Assembly (NCBI GenBank): GCA_028868855.1
Contig: JAGWTR010000012.1
Location: forward strand, 1-64,000
Direction: 5' to 3'
DNA: 64,000 nt
Source: Burkholderiales bacterium
GTDB lineage: Bacteria; Pseudomonadota; Gammaproteobacteria; Burkholderiales; Burkholderiaceae_C
Shown here piece by piece: positions 52,122 through 60,992 of the stretch (positions within the stretch are counted from its first letter, which is position 1; each line of letters starts with the position of its first letter). The notes beneath the pieces were generated by a model, which was given only the letters and a program-made list of their open reading frames with translations, searched no databases and had not been told where the DNA came from. Both the position numbers and the translations under genes were made by a program.

Positions 52122-53033
52122 TTACGAGGGCGTGGACGCCGTGTCGCGCAGGGCCGCAGCCACCAGGGGCCACAGCGCCTGGTGCGAGGTGCGGAACCAG
52201 TCGATGTGGCCAATCTGCTTGAGCCTGTAGTCGGCCGGCTTGATGCGCAGCGCCTGCTTGGGCGCCGCCGGGAAGGTGCGCAGCAGGTCAGCGACCGTGG
52301 CGGGGGTCGCGATGTCATCGTCACTGGCGTGCAGTACCGTGATCGGCGTGCGGACATCGGCGTGGAAGTCCTGCTCGGGCTGGCTTCGCGTGGCATTGGT
52401 GGCGTAGCCACCGGCAGCACACCATTGACCCCACTGACGCGCAACCCCCGACGGCAGGTTCTCGCCCAGGCCGACGGCCGCGCAAGGGCCATAGCCCATG
52501 ATCAGGGTGCCCAGCGGAACGATGCAGCGCAGACCGAGATGGGCCTTGACGCGAAAGCCCATGCGCATGCCGCGAAACCAGCCGGTTGACGCGGACACCC
52601 CCACGAGGCGGGCGATGCGTGGGTGATTGGGCATCAGCCCCATCATCTGGCCACCCGCGCTGTGGCCCAACAGCAGCACCTGCTCGCTGCCAGAGCGGCG
52701 CAGCAGCCAGTCGAGCGCGGCCACCTGATCGAGCTGCCCCCATTCTTGCAGGGTCGCCTTGCTGTCACGCAGCCGCCCTTGGAGCGACAGGCCGATGCCG
52801 CGGTAATCGAACACCAGCACATCGTGGCCCTGCGCGGCCAGCCACGTCGCAAAGCGCAGGTAGAAATGCTGCTTGACGCCAGTGGCGGGGCACAGCAGCA
52901 CCGGCAGGCCCGGGACGCCGCCCGTGGCCCTCAGGAAGTGGCCATGCAGGCGCACGCCGTCGGCACAGGTGATCTCGACCTGCTGGGCGGCGCTGTCGGT
53001 GCTCGGCGTGGGGCGTGGTTTTGTGTCGGTCAT
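52122..53033 (-). CDS. Alpha/beta hydrolase
   Basis: Serine hydrolase of 303 residues with nucleophile elbow GHSAGGQMMG at about residue 123, VLLCPATGVKQHFYLRFATW near the start and FDYRGIGLSLQG, plus late DDDIATPATVADLL and QIGHIDWFRTS for the acid and His. It resembles the protein at 27422 and belongs to the same subfamily. No signal peptide. It converges on the GNAT gene with only six bases between, closing the insertion before purH, so it may be related to the biosynthetic operon or be an unrelated neighbour. Confidence 0.83.
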   Translation of the reverse strand: MTDTKPRPTPSTDSAAQQVEITCADGVRLHGHFLRATGGVPGLPVLLCPATGVKQHFYLRFATWLAAQGHDVLVFDYRGIGLSLQGRLRDSKATLQEWGQLDQVAALDWLLRRSGSEQVLLLGHSAGGQMMGLMPNHPRIARLVGVSASTGWFRGMRMGFRVKAHLGLRCIVPLGTLIMGYGPCAAVGLGENLPSGVARQWGQWCAAGGYATNATRSQPEQDFHADVRTPITVLHASDDDIATPATVADLLRTFPAAPKQALRIKPADYRLKQIGHIDWFRTSHQALWPLVAAALRDTASTPS

Positions 53034-53102
53034 GAAACGAGGTGTTGGACAGGGCTGATGCAGACGCCGACCTCAGGAGGGGCGCTTGATTCACCCCTGG
53101 CA

Positions 53103-54686
53103 TCAATGGCGGAAGTGGCGCGTGCCCGTGAAGACCATGGCGATGCCACGTTCGTCCGCCGCAGCGATGACTTCGTCGTCGCGCATCGAACCACCGGGGT
53201 GGATCACGCAGGTCGCGCCCGCATCGACCACCACGTCCAGGCCGTCACGGAACGGGAAGAAGGCGTCCGATGCCACCGCCGAGCCTTGCAGCGTCAAACC
53301 AGCGTGGCCCGCCTTGATCGAGGCGATGCGGGCCGAGTCCAGGCGGCTCATCTGACCGGCGCCCACGCCCATGGTCATGCCGTCCTTGCAGAACACGATG
53401 GCGTTGCTCTTCACAAAGCGGGCCACGGTCCAGGCGAACAGCATGTCCTTCATCTGTTGCGCGGTCGGTTGGACCTTGGAGACGACCTTGACCTCACCCA
53501 CCAGGTCGATGTTGTCGGCCGATTGCAGCAACATGCCGCCGCCCACGCGCTTGAAGTCCAGGGCATTGCTCAGCTTGCTGATGGGCACTTCCAGCAGGCG
53601 CACGTTCTGCTTGCCGGCGTAGGCGGCACGGGCGGCGGGCGTGATGGCCGGGGCGATGGCCACTTCAACAAATTGCTTGTTGGCGTTGATGGCCTCGACC
53701 ACGTCGGCGTCGATGGGACGGTTGAAAGCCATGATGCCGCCGAAGGCGCTGGTCGGGTCGGTCTTCAATGCCTTTTGGTAAGCCTCCAGGGGCGTCGCGC
53801 CCACGGCCACGCCGCAGGGGTTGGCGTGCTTGACGATCACGCAGGCGCATTCGTCAAAGGCCTTGACGCATTCCCAGGCCGCATCGGCATCGGCGATGTT
53901 GTTGAAGCTCAGCTCCTTGCCCTGGATCTGGGTCCATTGCGACAGCGTGCCTGCCACGGGTTGGGCCTCGCGGTAGAAGGCGGCCGACTGGTGCGGGTTC
54001 TCGCCGTAACGCATGCCCTGCACCTTGTTCAGTTGCAGGTTGAACACCTCGGGGTACTCGGCGCGCACCGGCACGGCTTCGGCTTTCAGCTCGCTGCCAG
54101 CTTCCAGCGCCGTCAGGTAGTTGGTGATCATGCCGTCGTAGGCGGCGGTGTGGGCAAACACCTTCTTGGCCAGCATGAACTTGGTCGTGCGGGTCAGGCC
54201 CTCGCCCTTCAGTTCACTCAGCACCTGTGTGTAATCGACCGGGTCGATGATCACGGCCACGTCCTGCCAGTTCTTGGCGGCAGCGCGCAGCATGGTCGGG
54301 CCACCAATGTCGATGTTCTCGATGGCGTTTTCCAGCGTGCAGTCGGCCTTGGCCGTGGCCTGCGCGAAGGGGTACAAATTCACCACCAACAAGTCGATGG
54401 TGTTGATGCCGTGTTCCTTCAGGGCGGCCATGTGCTCGGGCAGATCGCGGCGGGCCAGCAGGCCACCATGCACGCGCGGGTGCAGGGTCTTGACGCGGCC
54501 ATCCAGCATCTCGGGGAAGCCGGTCACTTCCGAAACCTCGGTCACGGGCAGGCCTTTTTCAGCCAGCAGCTTGGCGGTGCCGCCGGTGGACAGCAGCTTG
54601 ACGCCCTGGGCGTGCAGCGCTTGCGCAAATTCAACGATGCCGGTCTTGTCGGACACGGACAGCAGTGCGGTGAGGTGTTGGCTCAT
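53103..54686 (-). CDS. purH: Bifunctional AICAR transformylase/IMP cyclohydrolase
   Basis: A 527-residue enzyme for the last two steps of IMP synthesis. The N-terminal IMP cyclohydrolase part has [14 protein letters not shown] and [19 protein letters not shown] with [16 protein letters not shown]. The C-terminal transformylase part has [29 protein letters not shown] (catalytic Lys-His), [11 protein letters not shown] and [20 protein letters not shown]. It follows fis and dusB in the usual Burkholderiales order on the minus strand. Confidence 0.97.
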   Translation of the reverse strand: MSQHLTALLSVSDKTGIVEFAQALHAQGVKLLSTGGTAKLLAEKGLPVTEVSEVTGFPEMLDGRVKTLHPRVHGGLLARRDLPEHMAALKEHGINTIDLLVVNLYPFAQATAKADCTLENAIENIDIGGPTMLRAAAKNWQDVAVIIDPVDYTQVLSELKGEGLTRTTKFMLAKKVFAHTAAYDGMITNYLTALEAGSELKAEAVPVRAEYPEVFNLQLNKVQGMRYGENPHQSAAFYREAQPVAGTLSQWTQIQGKELSFNNIADADAAWECVKAFDECACVIVKHANPCGVAVGATPLEAYQKALKTDPTSAFGGIMAFNRPIDADVVEAINANKQFVEVAIAPAITPAARAAYAGKQNVRLLEVPISKLSNALDFKRVGGGMLLQSADNIDLVGEVKVVSKVQPTAQQMKDMLFAWTVARFVKSNAIVFCKDGMTMGVGAGQMSRLDSARIASIKAGHAGLTLQGSAVASDAFFPFRDGLDVVVDAGATCVIHPGGSMRDDEVIAAADERGIAMVFTGTRHFRH

Positions 54687-54730
54687 GGGATGCCTTGAGG
54701 TCTGGGAGGATGAAAAAATCGGGACGCGGC

Positions 54731-54967
54731 TTACTTGACGAGCTTGTGCTCAATCAGCTTGCGGCGCAGGGTATTGCGGTTGATGCCCAGCCATTCGGCG
54801 GCGCGCGACTGGTTGCCCTCGGCGCGTTGCATCACCACTTCGAGCATCGGGCGCTCGACGGCGTTGACGACCATCTCGTAGACCGCATGCGGCTCGGCGC
54901 CACGCAAGTCGTGGAAGTAGCCCTCCAGGTTGTCCTTGATGCAGTCTTGGATGGTTTTTTTACTCAT
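54731..54967 (-). CDS. fis: Fis-type DNA-binding protein
   Basis: A 78-residue Fis relative with the C-terminal helix-turn-helix [19 protein letters not shown]. In betaproteobacteria it is encoded right after dusB, here with only a six-base gap, and before purH. It may regulate growth-dependent genes, as in enterics, though the role of the betaproteobacterial homologue is less studied. Confidence 0.93.
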   Translation of the reverse strand: MSKKTIQDCIKDNLEGYFHDLRGAEPHAVYEMVVNAVERPMLEVVMQRAEGNQSRAAEWLGINRNTLRRKLIEHKLVK

Positions 54968-54973
54968 GATGCT

Positions 54974-56038
54974 TCAATTCGCAGCGCAGAGCGCCTGGCC
55001 GGCGTCGTGCGCGCCGCCGTCGTCGCCAAGGGCCATCTCCGCACGCGGCAGGCGGTCGTGGGTCTGACTCAGTTGTTCAAAGAAATCGGTCATCGCCTGG
55101 ACCTGCGCGGTGCTGCTGTCCAGGGTGTTCATGTGGTCGCGAAAGGCCGTGCCGCCGGGCAGGGCACGCACCGCCCAACCGATGTGCTTGCGCGCGGTGC
55201 GCACGCCCGCGAACTCGCCATACAGGCTGTAGTGGTCGTCCAGGTGTTCGAGCAGCCACTGCCGCACCTGCAGGGTCAACGGCGCGGCGCGGTGCTCGCC
55301 GGTGCGCAGGAAGTGCTCAATGTCGCCAAAGATCCAGGGGCGACCCTGCGCGGCGCGCCCCACCATCAAGGCATCGGCCCCGGTGCGGGCCAGCACCTCG
55401 CGGGCTTTTTCGGGGCTGTGGATGTCGCCATTGGCCACCACGGGCACCGTCACGGCCGCCTTCACCGCCGCGATGGTGTCGTACTCGGCCAGGCCCTTGT
55501 AGCCTTGCTCACGCGTGCGCCCATGCACGGTCAGCATGGCCACGCCGGCGTTTTCGGCGGCCCGCGCAATCTGCAGCGCATTCTTGTTGGACGCCGACCA
55601 GCCAGTGCGCATCTTCAGTGTCACGGGCACGCCATGGGGCGCACAGGCCGCCACCACGGCCTCCACGATCTGCAGTGCCAGGGCCTCGTCCTGCATCAGC
55701 GCCGAGCCCGCCCATTTGTTGCACACCTTCTTGGCCGGGCAACCCATATTGATGTCGATGATCTGGGCGCCCCGGTCGATGTTGTAGGCGGCCGCCTCGG
55801 CCATCATGCTGGGTTCGGTGCCCGCGATTTGCACCGCGATCGGCGCGGTTTCGCCCTCATGGTTGGCGCGCCGCGAGGTCTTGAGCGTGTGCCACAAGTC
55901 CTTGCGCGCCGTGACCATTTCGCTCACGGCGTAGCCCGCCCCCAGCCGTTTGCACAGCTGGCGAAACGGCCGGTCCGTCACCCCCGCCATGGGGGCCACA
56001 AACAGGCGGTTGGACAGTGAAATGGGGCCGATGAACAT
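54974..56038 (-). CDS. dusB: tRNA-dihydrouridine synthase B
   Basis: FMN-dependent enzyme of 354 residues that reduces uridines in the tRNA D-loop. The opening PISLSNRLFVAPMAGVTDRP and NMGCPAKKVCNKWAGSAL with the catalytic Cys at about residue 100 are diagnostic, as are TVHGRTREQGYKG and VANGDIHSPEKA. The ATG at 56038 fits the family; upstream in-frame starts are unlikely. A promoter with a good -10 box lies at 56113-56141 on the minus strand. First gene of dusB-fis-purH. Confidence 0.95.
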   Translation of the reverse strand: MFIGPISLSNRLFVAPMAGVTDRPFRQLCKRLGAGYAVSEMVTARKDLWHTLKTSRRANHEGETAPIAVQIAGTEPSMMAEAAAYNIDRGAQIIDINMGCPAKKVCNKWAGSALMQDEALALQIVEAVVAACAPHGVPVTLKMRTGWSASNKNALQIARAAENAGVAMLTVHGRTREQGYKGLAEYDTIAAVKAAVTVPVVANGDIHSPEKAREVLARTGADALMVGRAAQGRPWIFGDIEHFLRTGEHRAAPLTLQVRQWLLEHLDDHYSLYGEFAGVRTARKHIGWAVRALPGGTAFRDHMNTLDSSTAQVQAMTDFFEQLSQTHDRLPRAEMALGDDGGAHDAGQALCAAN

Positions 56039-56112
56039 GGCGGGGGAAGACGACTCAGCCCCGGGCTCGCCGGAATTGCGAGCGGCATCGGGGCTGCTTA
56101 AAAAAGAGGCAG

Positions 56113-56141
56113 AGTATAGCCCGGCGGGACCGCCTTGTGTA
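56113..56141 (-). promoter_or_regulatory. Likely promoter of dusB-fis-purH
   Basis: On the minus strand, TACACA (56141-56136) and TATACT (56118-56113) are separated by 17 bases. The -10 box is near consensus. It lies about 75 bases upstream of the dusB start. Confidence 0.5.
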
Positions 56142-56300
56142 GTCCCTGAGGCCAAGGCCATGTCGATAACAGATCTCGGCATGGTGTGTATTAGTGCCGG
56201 GCAAACAGGGTTTCACCCGACCTGTTGCGGTGTGCTCGGTGCAACCCTTACACCTAGAATGCAACGGTACTTTCAATCACACTTTCTGCAGTTTTCCCAC

Positions 56301-57077
56301 ATGAACACATCGAAATTCAGCCTGACGTCTGGCGCCGCCCTGCTTGCTTTGTTGGCCACTTTGGTGGCTGGTACGGCGTCGGCCCAGACCTACACCGTTA
56401 AGGTGGGGGCCGGGTACATTGATCCTCGTGCAACCAGCAGCGATTTACAGGGGTCTATGCCCAGTGGCGCATCGGTGCCGTCCGGCTTGCAGCTGCAAGT
56501 GCAACCCCAATCAGCACTCTTGTTCAGCATCGCCCGCAGTTTCAACGAGCACTGGGAAGCGGAACTCGTTTTGGGTTTTCCGCCCACCCACGATGTGAAG
56601 TTGCGTGTGAACAACCCGCAGCTGGCGGCGGGCGCTGCGGCCTACAAGGCCGGCACGATTACCGCAGCGACGGCGGGCGCGGCTCACATTGAGTCGTACA
56701 ACGACCAGGTGGTGGCCACGGTCAAGCAGATTGCGCCGACCGCCTTCATCAACTACAGGTTTCGCGAGGCGAGCAGCGCGTTTCGTCCTTATGTCGGCGT
56801 CGGCATCAACTACACCCACATGAAGGCTGACGCGAATGACCTGGGCACGTCGTTCTACAACGATGGCCCCGTCAGGATCCAACTGTCCGACTCCTTTGGT
56901 CTGGCGTTCCAGGCGGGCGTGAACTACAAGCTGGACAAGAACTGGTCCTTGAATGCCAGCTGGGCCACCGCCGCAGTCTCGAACCACATCACCATCAACA
57001 CCAACAATAGCCAACAGGATGCCAACTACCGCATTCACCCGTCGGTGTTCTCGGTGATGGTGGGCTACACCTACTGA
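56301..57077 (+). CDS. OmpW family outer membrane protein
   Basis: Eight-stranded outer membrane channel of 258 residues. It has a signal peptide (LLALLATLVAGTASAQ), the OmpW opening TYTVKVGAGYIDPR, long aromatic beta strands (TAFINYRFREASSAFRPYVG) and the C-terminal FSVMVGYTY, which ends in an aromatic residue as required for BAM insertion. OmpW proteins pass small hydrophobic compounds. It is divergent from dusB. Confidence 0.92.
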   Translation: MNTSKFSLTSGAALLALLATLVAGTASAQTYTVKVGAGYIDPRATSSDLQGSMPSGASVPSGLQLQVQPQSALLFSIARSFNEHWEAELVLGFPPTHDVKLRVNNPQLAAGAAAYKAGTITAATAGAAHIESYNDQVVATVKQIAPTAFINYRFREASSAFRPYVGVGINYTHMKADANDLGTSFYNDGPVRIQLSDSFGLAFQAGVNYKLDKNWSLNASWATAAVSNHITINTNNSQQDANYRIHPSVFSVMVGYTY

Positions 57078-57119
57078 TCCAGCCGTTCAAACGGAGCAGA
57101 ACCCCCCCACAATCCAGGC

Positions 57120-57608
57120 ATGGACGCTTGGATGGCTGCGGGGGTTTCCGCGTTTTTGCACTGGATCGCACTGCCCGAAGTGGGCCTGAGCGCGGTGTTC
57201 GTGGTCGCCTTCGTATCGGCCACCCTGTTGCCCTTGGGCTCTGAGCCCGCAGTATTTGCCCTGGTCAAGCTCAACCCCGAAATGTTCTGGCCGGCCATCG
57301 CGGTGGCCACCGTGGGCAACACCCTGGGCGGGGTGGTGACATGGTGGATGGGCTGGGCAGCCCGGCGGGGGGCCGACAAGGTCCGGGAGCACCATCACCA
57401 TGCGCCGCATGAGGCTCGGGCCTTGCGCTGGCTGCAACGCTTTGGCGCGCCGGCATGCTTGCTCTCGTGGTTGCCCGTGGTGGGCGACCCCTTGTGCGCG
57501 GTGGCCGGCTGGCTGCGCTTGCCGTTCTGGCCCTGCGTGTTTTACATGGGCCTGGGCAAGCTGGCCCGTTACATCGGCATGACGGCCTTCCTGATGGGCA
57601 TCCCATGA
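57120..57608 (+). CDS. YqaA-like inner membrane protein (DedA/VTT related)
   Basis: A 162-residue membrane protein with four to five hydrophobic segments. FVSATLLPLGSEPAVFALVK at about residue 35 and FGAPACLLSWLPVVGDPLCA at about 108 are the family's re-entrant-type segments, and HHHHAPHEARALRW is a cytoplasmic loop between them. YqaA proteins are uncharacterised relatives of DedA lipid transporters. It follows the ompW-like gene in the same direction. Confidence 0.85.
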   Translation: MDAWMAAGVSAFLHWIALPEVGLSAVFVVAFVSATLLPLGSEPAVFALVKLNPEMFWPAIAVATVGNTLGGVVTWWMGWAARRGADKVREHHHHAPHEARALRWLQRFGAPACLLSWLPVVGDPLCAVAGWLRLPFWPCVFYMGLGKLARYIGMTAFLMGIP

Positions 57609-57737
57609 ATATGGGATGCAATCTGTAACAATTTCGGCGCCTGGATTGGTCTGATTCGTGAATTAGGCACTAAACTTTGGTTCAACGGACTTAACGCTGT
57701 CACGTTTAGATCAGGTCCAGGGAGGACTAATCTTCTG

Positions 57738-57771
57738 AAAACCCCCGGTGGTCGCCACCGGGGGTTTTTTT
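57738..57771. terminator. Strong bidirectional Rho-independent terminator
   Basis: Ten-base-pair GC stem (CCCCCGGTGG / CCACCGGGGG) extended by A-T pairs, with a three-base TCG loop and a run of seven Ts. It is bounded on the other side by the CusF-like gene, whose minus-strand transcript it would also end. A possible small RNA precedes it. Confidence 0.9.
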
Positions 57772-58060
57772 ATTTCTTCTCTAGCGCGGTGATGGTGAAT
57801 TGGCCGCCCACCTTGTCGGCCGAGAACTTCACCTTGTCTCCCACCTGCACGCTGCTGAGCCAGGCCGGGTTGCTGACGCGGAACGACATCTGCATGGCCG
57901 GCAAGTCCAGGTTCTTGATCTCGCCATGCTTGAGGGTGATCTTGGCGGCGTCCAGGTCGATCTTCTTGACCTCGCCATCCACCGTTTGCGCCAGCGCGGA
58001 AACCGCCAGGCCCAAGCCCAGCAACACGCCGGTGACGGCGGTGAACATTGATTTCTTCAC
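57770..58060 (-). CDS. CusF-like periplasmic copper-binding protein
   Basis: A 96-residue protein with signal peptide (MFTAVTGVLLGLGLAVSALA) and a CusF-type small beta barrel: TVDGEVKKIDLDAAKITLKH, then GEIKNLDLPAMQMSFRV. The His and two Met ligands are present, but the Trp that contacts copper in CusF (NWPEM) is Leu here. A GTG at 58060 with GGAG six bases before it is preferred over a TTG at 58072. No CusA/B genes are adjacent, so it is a stray copper or silver chaperone or a divergent relative. Confidence 0.82.
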   Translation of the reverse strand: MKKSMFTAVTGVLLGLGLAVSALAQTVDGEVKKIDLDAAKITLKHGEIKNLDLPAMQMSFRVSNPAWLSSVQVGDKVKFSADKVGGQFTITALEKK

Positions 58061-58191
58061 GTTGATCTCCAATCGAACACGATGGCGTCCAGTATGAGCC
58101 CCCAGTCCCTAGACGCACAAACAGGCCCGTGGGTTGACAAGAGCTTCTAGAATAAGCCCTTTGTTTGACCTGCCTAGAGCCGCGCGCCGCC

Positions 58192-59109
58192 ATGACTGCT
58201 GACCAGCCTCCCCCCGCTACCGACACATTTTCCCAGATTTCACCCCGTGACAAGGCCGAAATTCTGGCGCAGGCCTTGCCTTACATCCGCAAGTTCCACG
58301 GCAAGACCATCGTCATCAAATACGGCGGCAACGCCATGACCGACCCGGCTTTGCAGGCCGACTTTGCCGAAGACGTGGTGCTGCTCAAGCTGGTGGGCCT
58401 GAATCCGGTGGTGGTGCACGGCGGTGGCCCGCAGATCGACGACGCGCTCAACAAGATTGGCAAGAAGGGTGAGTTCGTGCAGGGCATGCGCGTCACCGAC
58501 GAAGAAACCATGGAAGTGGTCGAGTGGGTGCTGGCCGGTGAGGTGCAACAAGACATCGTCGGCCTGATCAACCACGCCGGCGGCAAAGCCGTGGGACTGA
58601 CCGGACGCGACGGTGGTTTGATTCGCGCCCGCAAGCTGCGCCTAAAAGACCGCACCGACCCCAGCAAAGAGCACGATGTCGGGCATGTTGGGGACATCGT
58701 CGCCATCGATCCCAGCGTGGTCAAGGCCCTGCAGGACGACCAGTTCATTCCCGTCATCAGCCCCATCGGCTTTGGCGATGACAACGAGAGTTACAACATC
58801 AACGCCGACGTGGTTGCTGGCAAGCTGGCCGAGGTTCTCAAGGCCGAGAAACTCGTGCTGTTGACCAACATTCCCGGCGTGCTCAACAAGCAGGGCGAGT
58901 TGATCACTGACCTGTCGGCCCGCGAGATTGACGAGCTGTTTGAAGACGGCACCATCTCGGGTGGCATGCTGCCCAAGATCTCCTCGGCCCTGGATGCCGC
59001 CAAGGGCGGTGTGCATGCCGTGCACATCATCGATGGCCGCGTGCCGCATGCCCTGCTGCTCGAAATTCTGACTGAGCAGGCCTTCGGCACGATGATCCGA
59101 TCCCGTTGA
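58192..59109 (+). CDS. argB: Acetylglutamate kinase
   Basis: A 305-residue amino acid kinase that phosphorylates N-acetylglutamate in arginine synthesis. [18 protein letters not shown] at about residue 38, [14 protein letters not shown] at about 75, and [19 protein letters not shown] and [16 protein letters not shown] later match the family. It is followed by a HAD nucleotidase and slmA in the order common in Burkholderiales. Confidence 0.96.
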   Translation: MTADQPPPATDTFSQISPRDKAEILAQALPYIRKFHGKTIVIKYGGNAMTDPALQADFAEDVVLLKLVGLNPVVVHGGGPQIDDALNKIGKKGEFVQGMRVTDEETMEVVEWVLAGEVQQDIVGLINHAGGKAVGLTGRDGGLIRARKLRLKDRTDPSKEHDVGHVGDIVAIDPSVVKALQDDQFIPVISPIGFGDDNESYNINADVVAGKLAEVLKAEKLVLLTNIPGVLNKQGELITDLSAREIDELFEDGTISGGMLPKISSALDAAKGGVHAVHIIDGRVPHALLLEILTEQAFGTMIRSR

Positions 59110-59124
59110 TGTGAGCCGCTTCAC

Positions 59125-59817
59125 TTGAGCGCGCCCATCTGGTTGTTCGACCTGGACAACACCCTGCACGACGCTTCGGGCGCCGTGTTTGGGCGGCTCA
59201 ACCAATCGATGACCGATTACATCGTGCAGCACCTGGGCCTGGCGCACGAGGACGCCAACCAGCTGCGCCTGCACTACTGGCGGCGCTATGGCGCCACCTT
59301 GCTGGGCCTGGAAAAACACCATGGCGTGCGCGCCGCGCATTTCCTGGCGCAGACCCACGCACTGCCGGGCCTGGAGGCGCATCTGCACATGCCTGCGCGC
59401 GACCGAGCCGCCCTCAAGCGCCTGCCGGGCCGCAAATTCGTCCTCACCAACGCGCCGGCGGCCTATGCCAAACGGGTACTGACGGCGCTCGATCTGGCGG
59501 GCTGCTTCGAAGCCATCATCTCGATCGAAGGCATGCGCGTGTTTGGCGACCTGCGACCCAAGCCCGATGCGCGCATGCTGCGCGTCGTGCTGGCGCGCCA
59601 CAAGCTGCCCGCGCACCACTGTGTGTTGGTGGAAGACACCCTGGCCAACCTCAAGACGGCGCGCGCCGCACGCTTGCGCACCGTGTGGATGCAGCACTAC
59701 CTCAAGGACAATCCGCACGGCCCCGAAGTGGGCGCTCACCTGCACCGCCGGCCCAGCTGGGTGTGTGCCAGAATTCGCCAACTGCGTGCGCTTGATGCGG
59801 CCTTTGCCCAAACCTGA
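59125..59817 (+). CDS. Pyrimidine 5'-nucleotidase, HAD family
   Basis: HAD phosphatase of 230 residues resembling yeast SDT1 and bacterial pyrimidine 5'-nucleotidases. Motif I is FDLDNTLHDAS at about residue 8, motif II KFVLTNAPAAYA near 103, and the later motif VLVEDTLANLKTARA near 172. The start is a TTG at 59125, 15 bases after the argB stop, with only a weak GAGCC upstream, so translation may rely on coupling to argB. Confidence 0.87.
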   Translation: MSAPIWLFDLDNTLHDASGAVFGRLNQSMTDYIVQHLGLAHEDANQLRLHYWRRYGATLLGLEKHHGVRAAHFLAQTHALPGLEAHLHMPARDRAALKRLPGRKFVLTNAPAAYAKRVLTALDLAGCFEAIISIEGMRVFGDLRPKPDARMLRVVLARHKLPAHHCVLVEDTLANLKTARAARLRTVWMQHYLKDNPHGPEVGAHLHRRPSWVCARIRQLRALDAAFAQT

Positions 59818-59843
59818 CGCGCCCACAACCAGCCGGTGATGCC

Positions 59844-60464
59844 ATGAACGACACAGCTGTTCCGACGCCCGATGCGGCTCCCCGTAAGCGCCCCAAACCG
59901 GGCGAGCGCCGGGTGCAGATCCTGCAGGCCCTGGCCAGCATGCTCGAACAACCCGGCGCCGACCGCATCACCACAGCCGCCCTGGCTGCGCGCCTGGAGC
60001 TCAGTGAAGCAGCCTTGTATCGCCACTTCGCCAGCAAGGCGCAGATGTTCGAGGCCCTGATCGAGTTCATCGAGCAAAGTCTGTTCACTCTGGCCAATCA
60101 GATCATCGAGCGCGACCCCGATCCTGCCGTGCAAATCGCGCGCGTGCTGGGCATGATTTTGCAATTTGGCGAGAAAAACCCCGGCATGGCCCGCGTCATG
60201 GTGGGCGATGCCCTGGTGTTTGAGCACGAGCGGCTGATCACCCGCATGAACCAGGCCTTCGAGCGGCTTGAATCACTGCTGCGCCAAAGTTTCAAGGCCC
60301 TGGCCGACGTGCGTGGCTCGCAAACCCCCACGGTGGATGCGCAAGCCGGGGCCTCGCTGACCATCAGCGTGCTGCTGGGGCGCTTGCACCGCTTTGCCCG
60401 AACCGACTTCAAGCGACGGCCCACCGAACACCTGGACGCCACCGTGCGGCAACTGCTGGCTTGA
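59844..60464 (+). CDS. slmA: Nucleoid occlusion factor SlmA-like TetR protein
   Basis: A TetR-type protein of 206 residues matching SlmA, which stops FtsZ rings forming over DNA. The helix-turn-helix ITTAALAARLELSEAALYRH is at about residues 42-62, followed by FASKAQMFEALIEFIEQSLF. Length and context (after argB and the nucleotidase) fit. The C-terminal dimer region RLHRFARTDFKRRPTEHLD is the conserved SlmA ending. Confidence 0.92.
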   Translation: MNDTAVPTPDAAPRKRPKPGERRVQILQALASMLEQPGADRITTAALAARLELSEAALYRHFASKAQMFEALIEFIEQSLFTLANQIIERDPDPAVQIARVLGMILQFGEKNPGMARVMVGDALVFEHERLITRMNQAFERLESLLRQSFKALADVRGSQTPTVDAQAGASLTISVLLGRLHRFARTDFKRRPTEHLDATVRQLLA

Positions 60465-60523
60465 ATGGCGCACTGGACGCCCGCAGGGGGATCGCAGTAG
60501 CATCACTCAAAAGGGGTATCGCC

Positions 60524-60964
60524 ATGAAAACCGTTGCGCAGATCATTCGCTCCAAGCACAGCCCATCCGTCCACACCATCAACCCCGAGACCTCGGTGCT
60601 GGAGGCCATCAAGCTCATGGCGCTCCACCGCATTGGCGCACTGCTGGTGCTGCAAGATGAGCAACTCGTGGGCATCGTGACCGAGCGCGACTATGCCCGC
60701 AAGGTGGTGCTGCTGGGGCGAACGTCCAAGGTGACGCCGGTGAGCGATGTCATGAGCACCCCCGTCATGTACGTCAATCCCAGTCAGACCAATGAGGAAT
60801 GCATGGCCTTGATGACGGACAGCCGGATTCGCCACCTGCCGGTCATGGAGCATGGCAAGCTCATCGGCATCATCTCCATTGGCGATCTGGTCAAGGACAT
60901 CATCTCTGAGCAGCAATTCGTGATCGATCAACTTCAGCATTACATCAACGGGGAGCGCGGCTGA
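60524..60964 (+). CDS. CBS domain protein
   Basis: A 146-residue protein consisting of two CBS modules: ETSVLEAIKLMALHRIGALL with VGIVTERDYARKVV, and TNEECMALMTDSRIRHLPVM with IGIISIGDLVKDII. CBS pairs bind adenosine nucleotides and sense energy state. AAGGGG at 60509 is a good ribosome site for the ATG at 60524. It ends 28 bases before the DUF815 ATPase. Confidence 0.92.
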   Translation: MKTVAQIIRSKHSPSVHTINPETSVLEAIKLMALHRIGALLVLQDEQLVGIVTERDYARKVVLLGRTSKVTPVSDVMSTPVMYVNPSQTNEECMALMTDSRIRHLPVMEHGKLIGIISIGDLVKDIISEQQFVIDQLQHYINGERG

Positions 60965-60992
60965 GGGGGCCTTGCCCCGTAAACTCCGGGGC

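Noticed and set aside
58134-58153. TTGACA followed by TAGAAT before argB
   Set aside because: The two boxes are only eight bases apart, so they cannot form one sigma-70 promoter together; each might belong to a different weak promoter.
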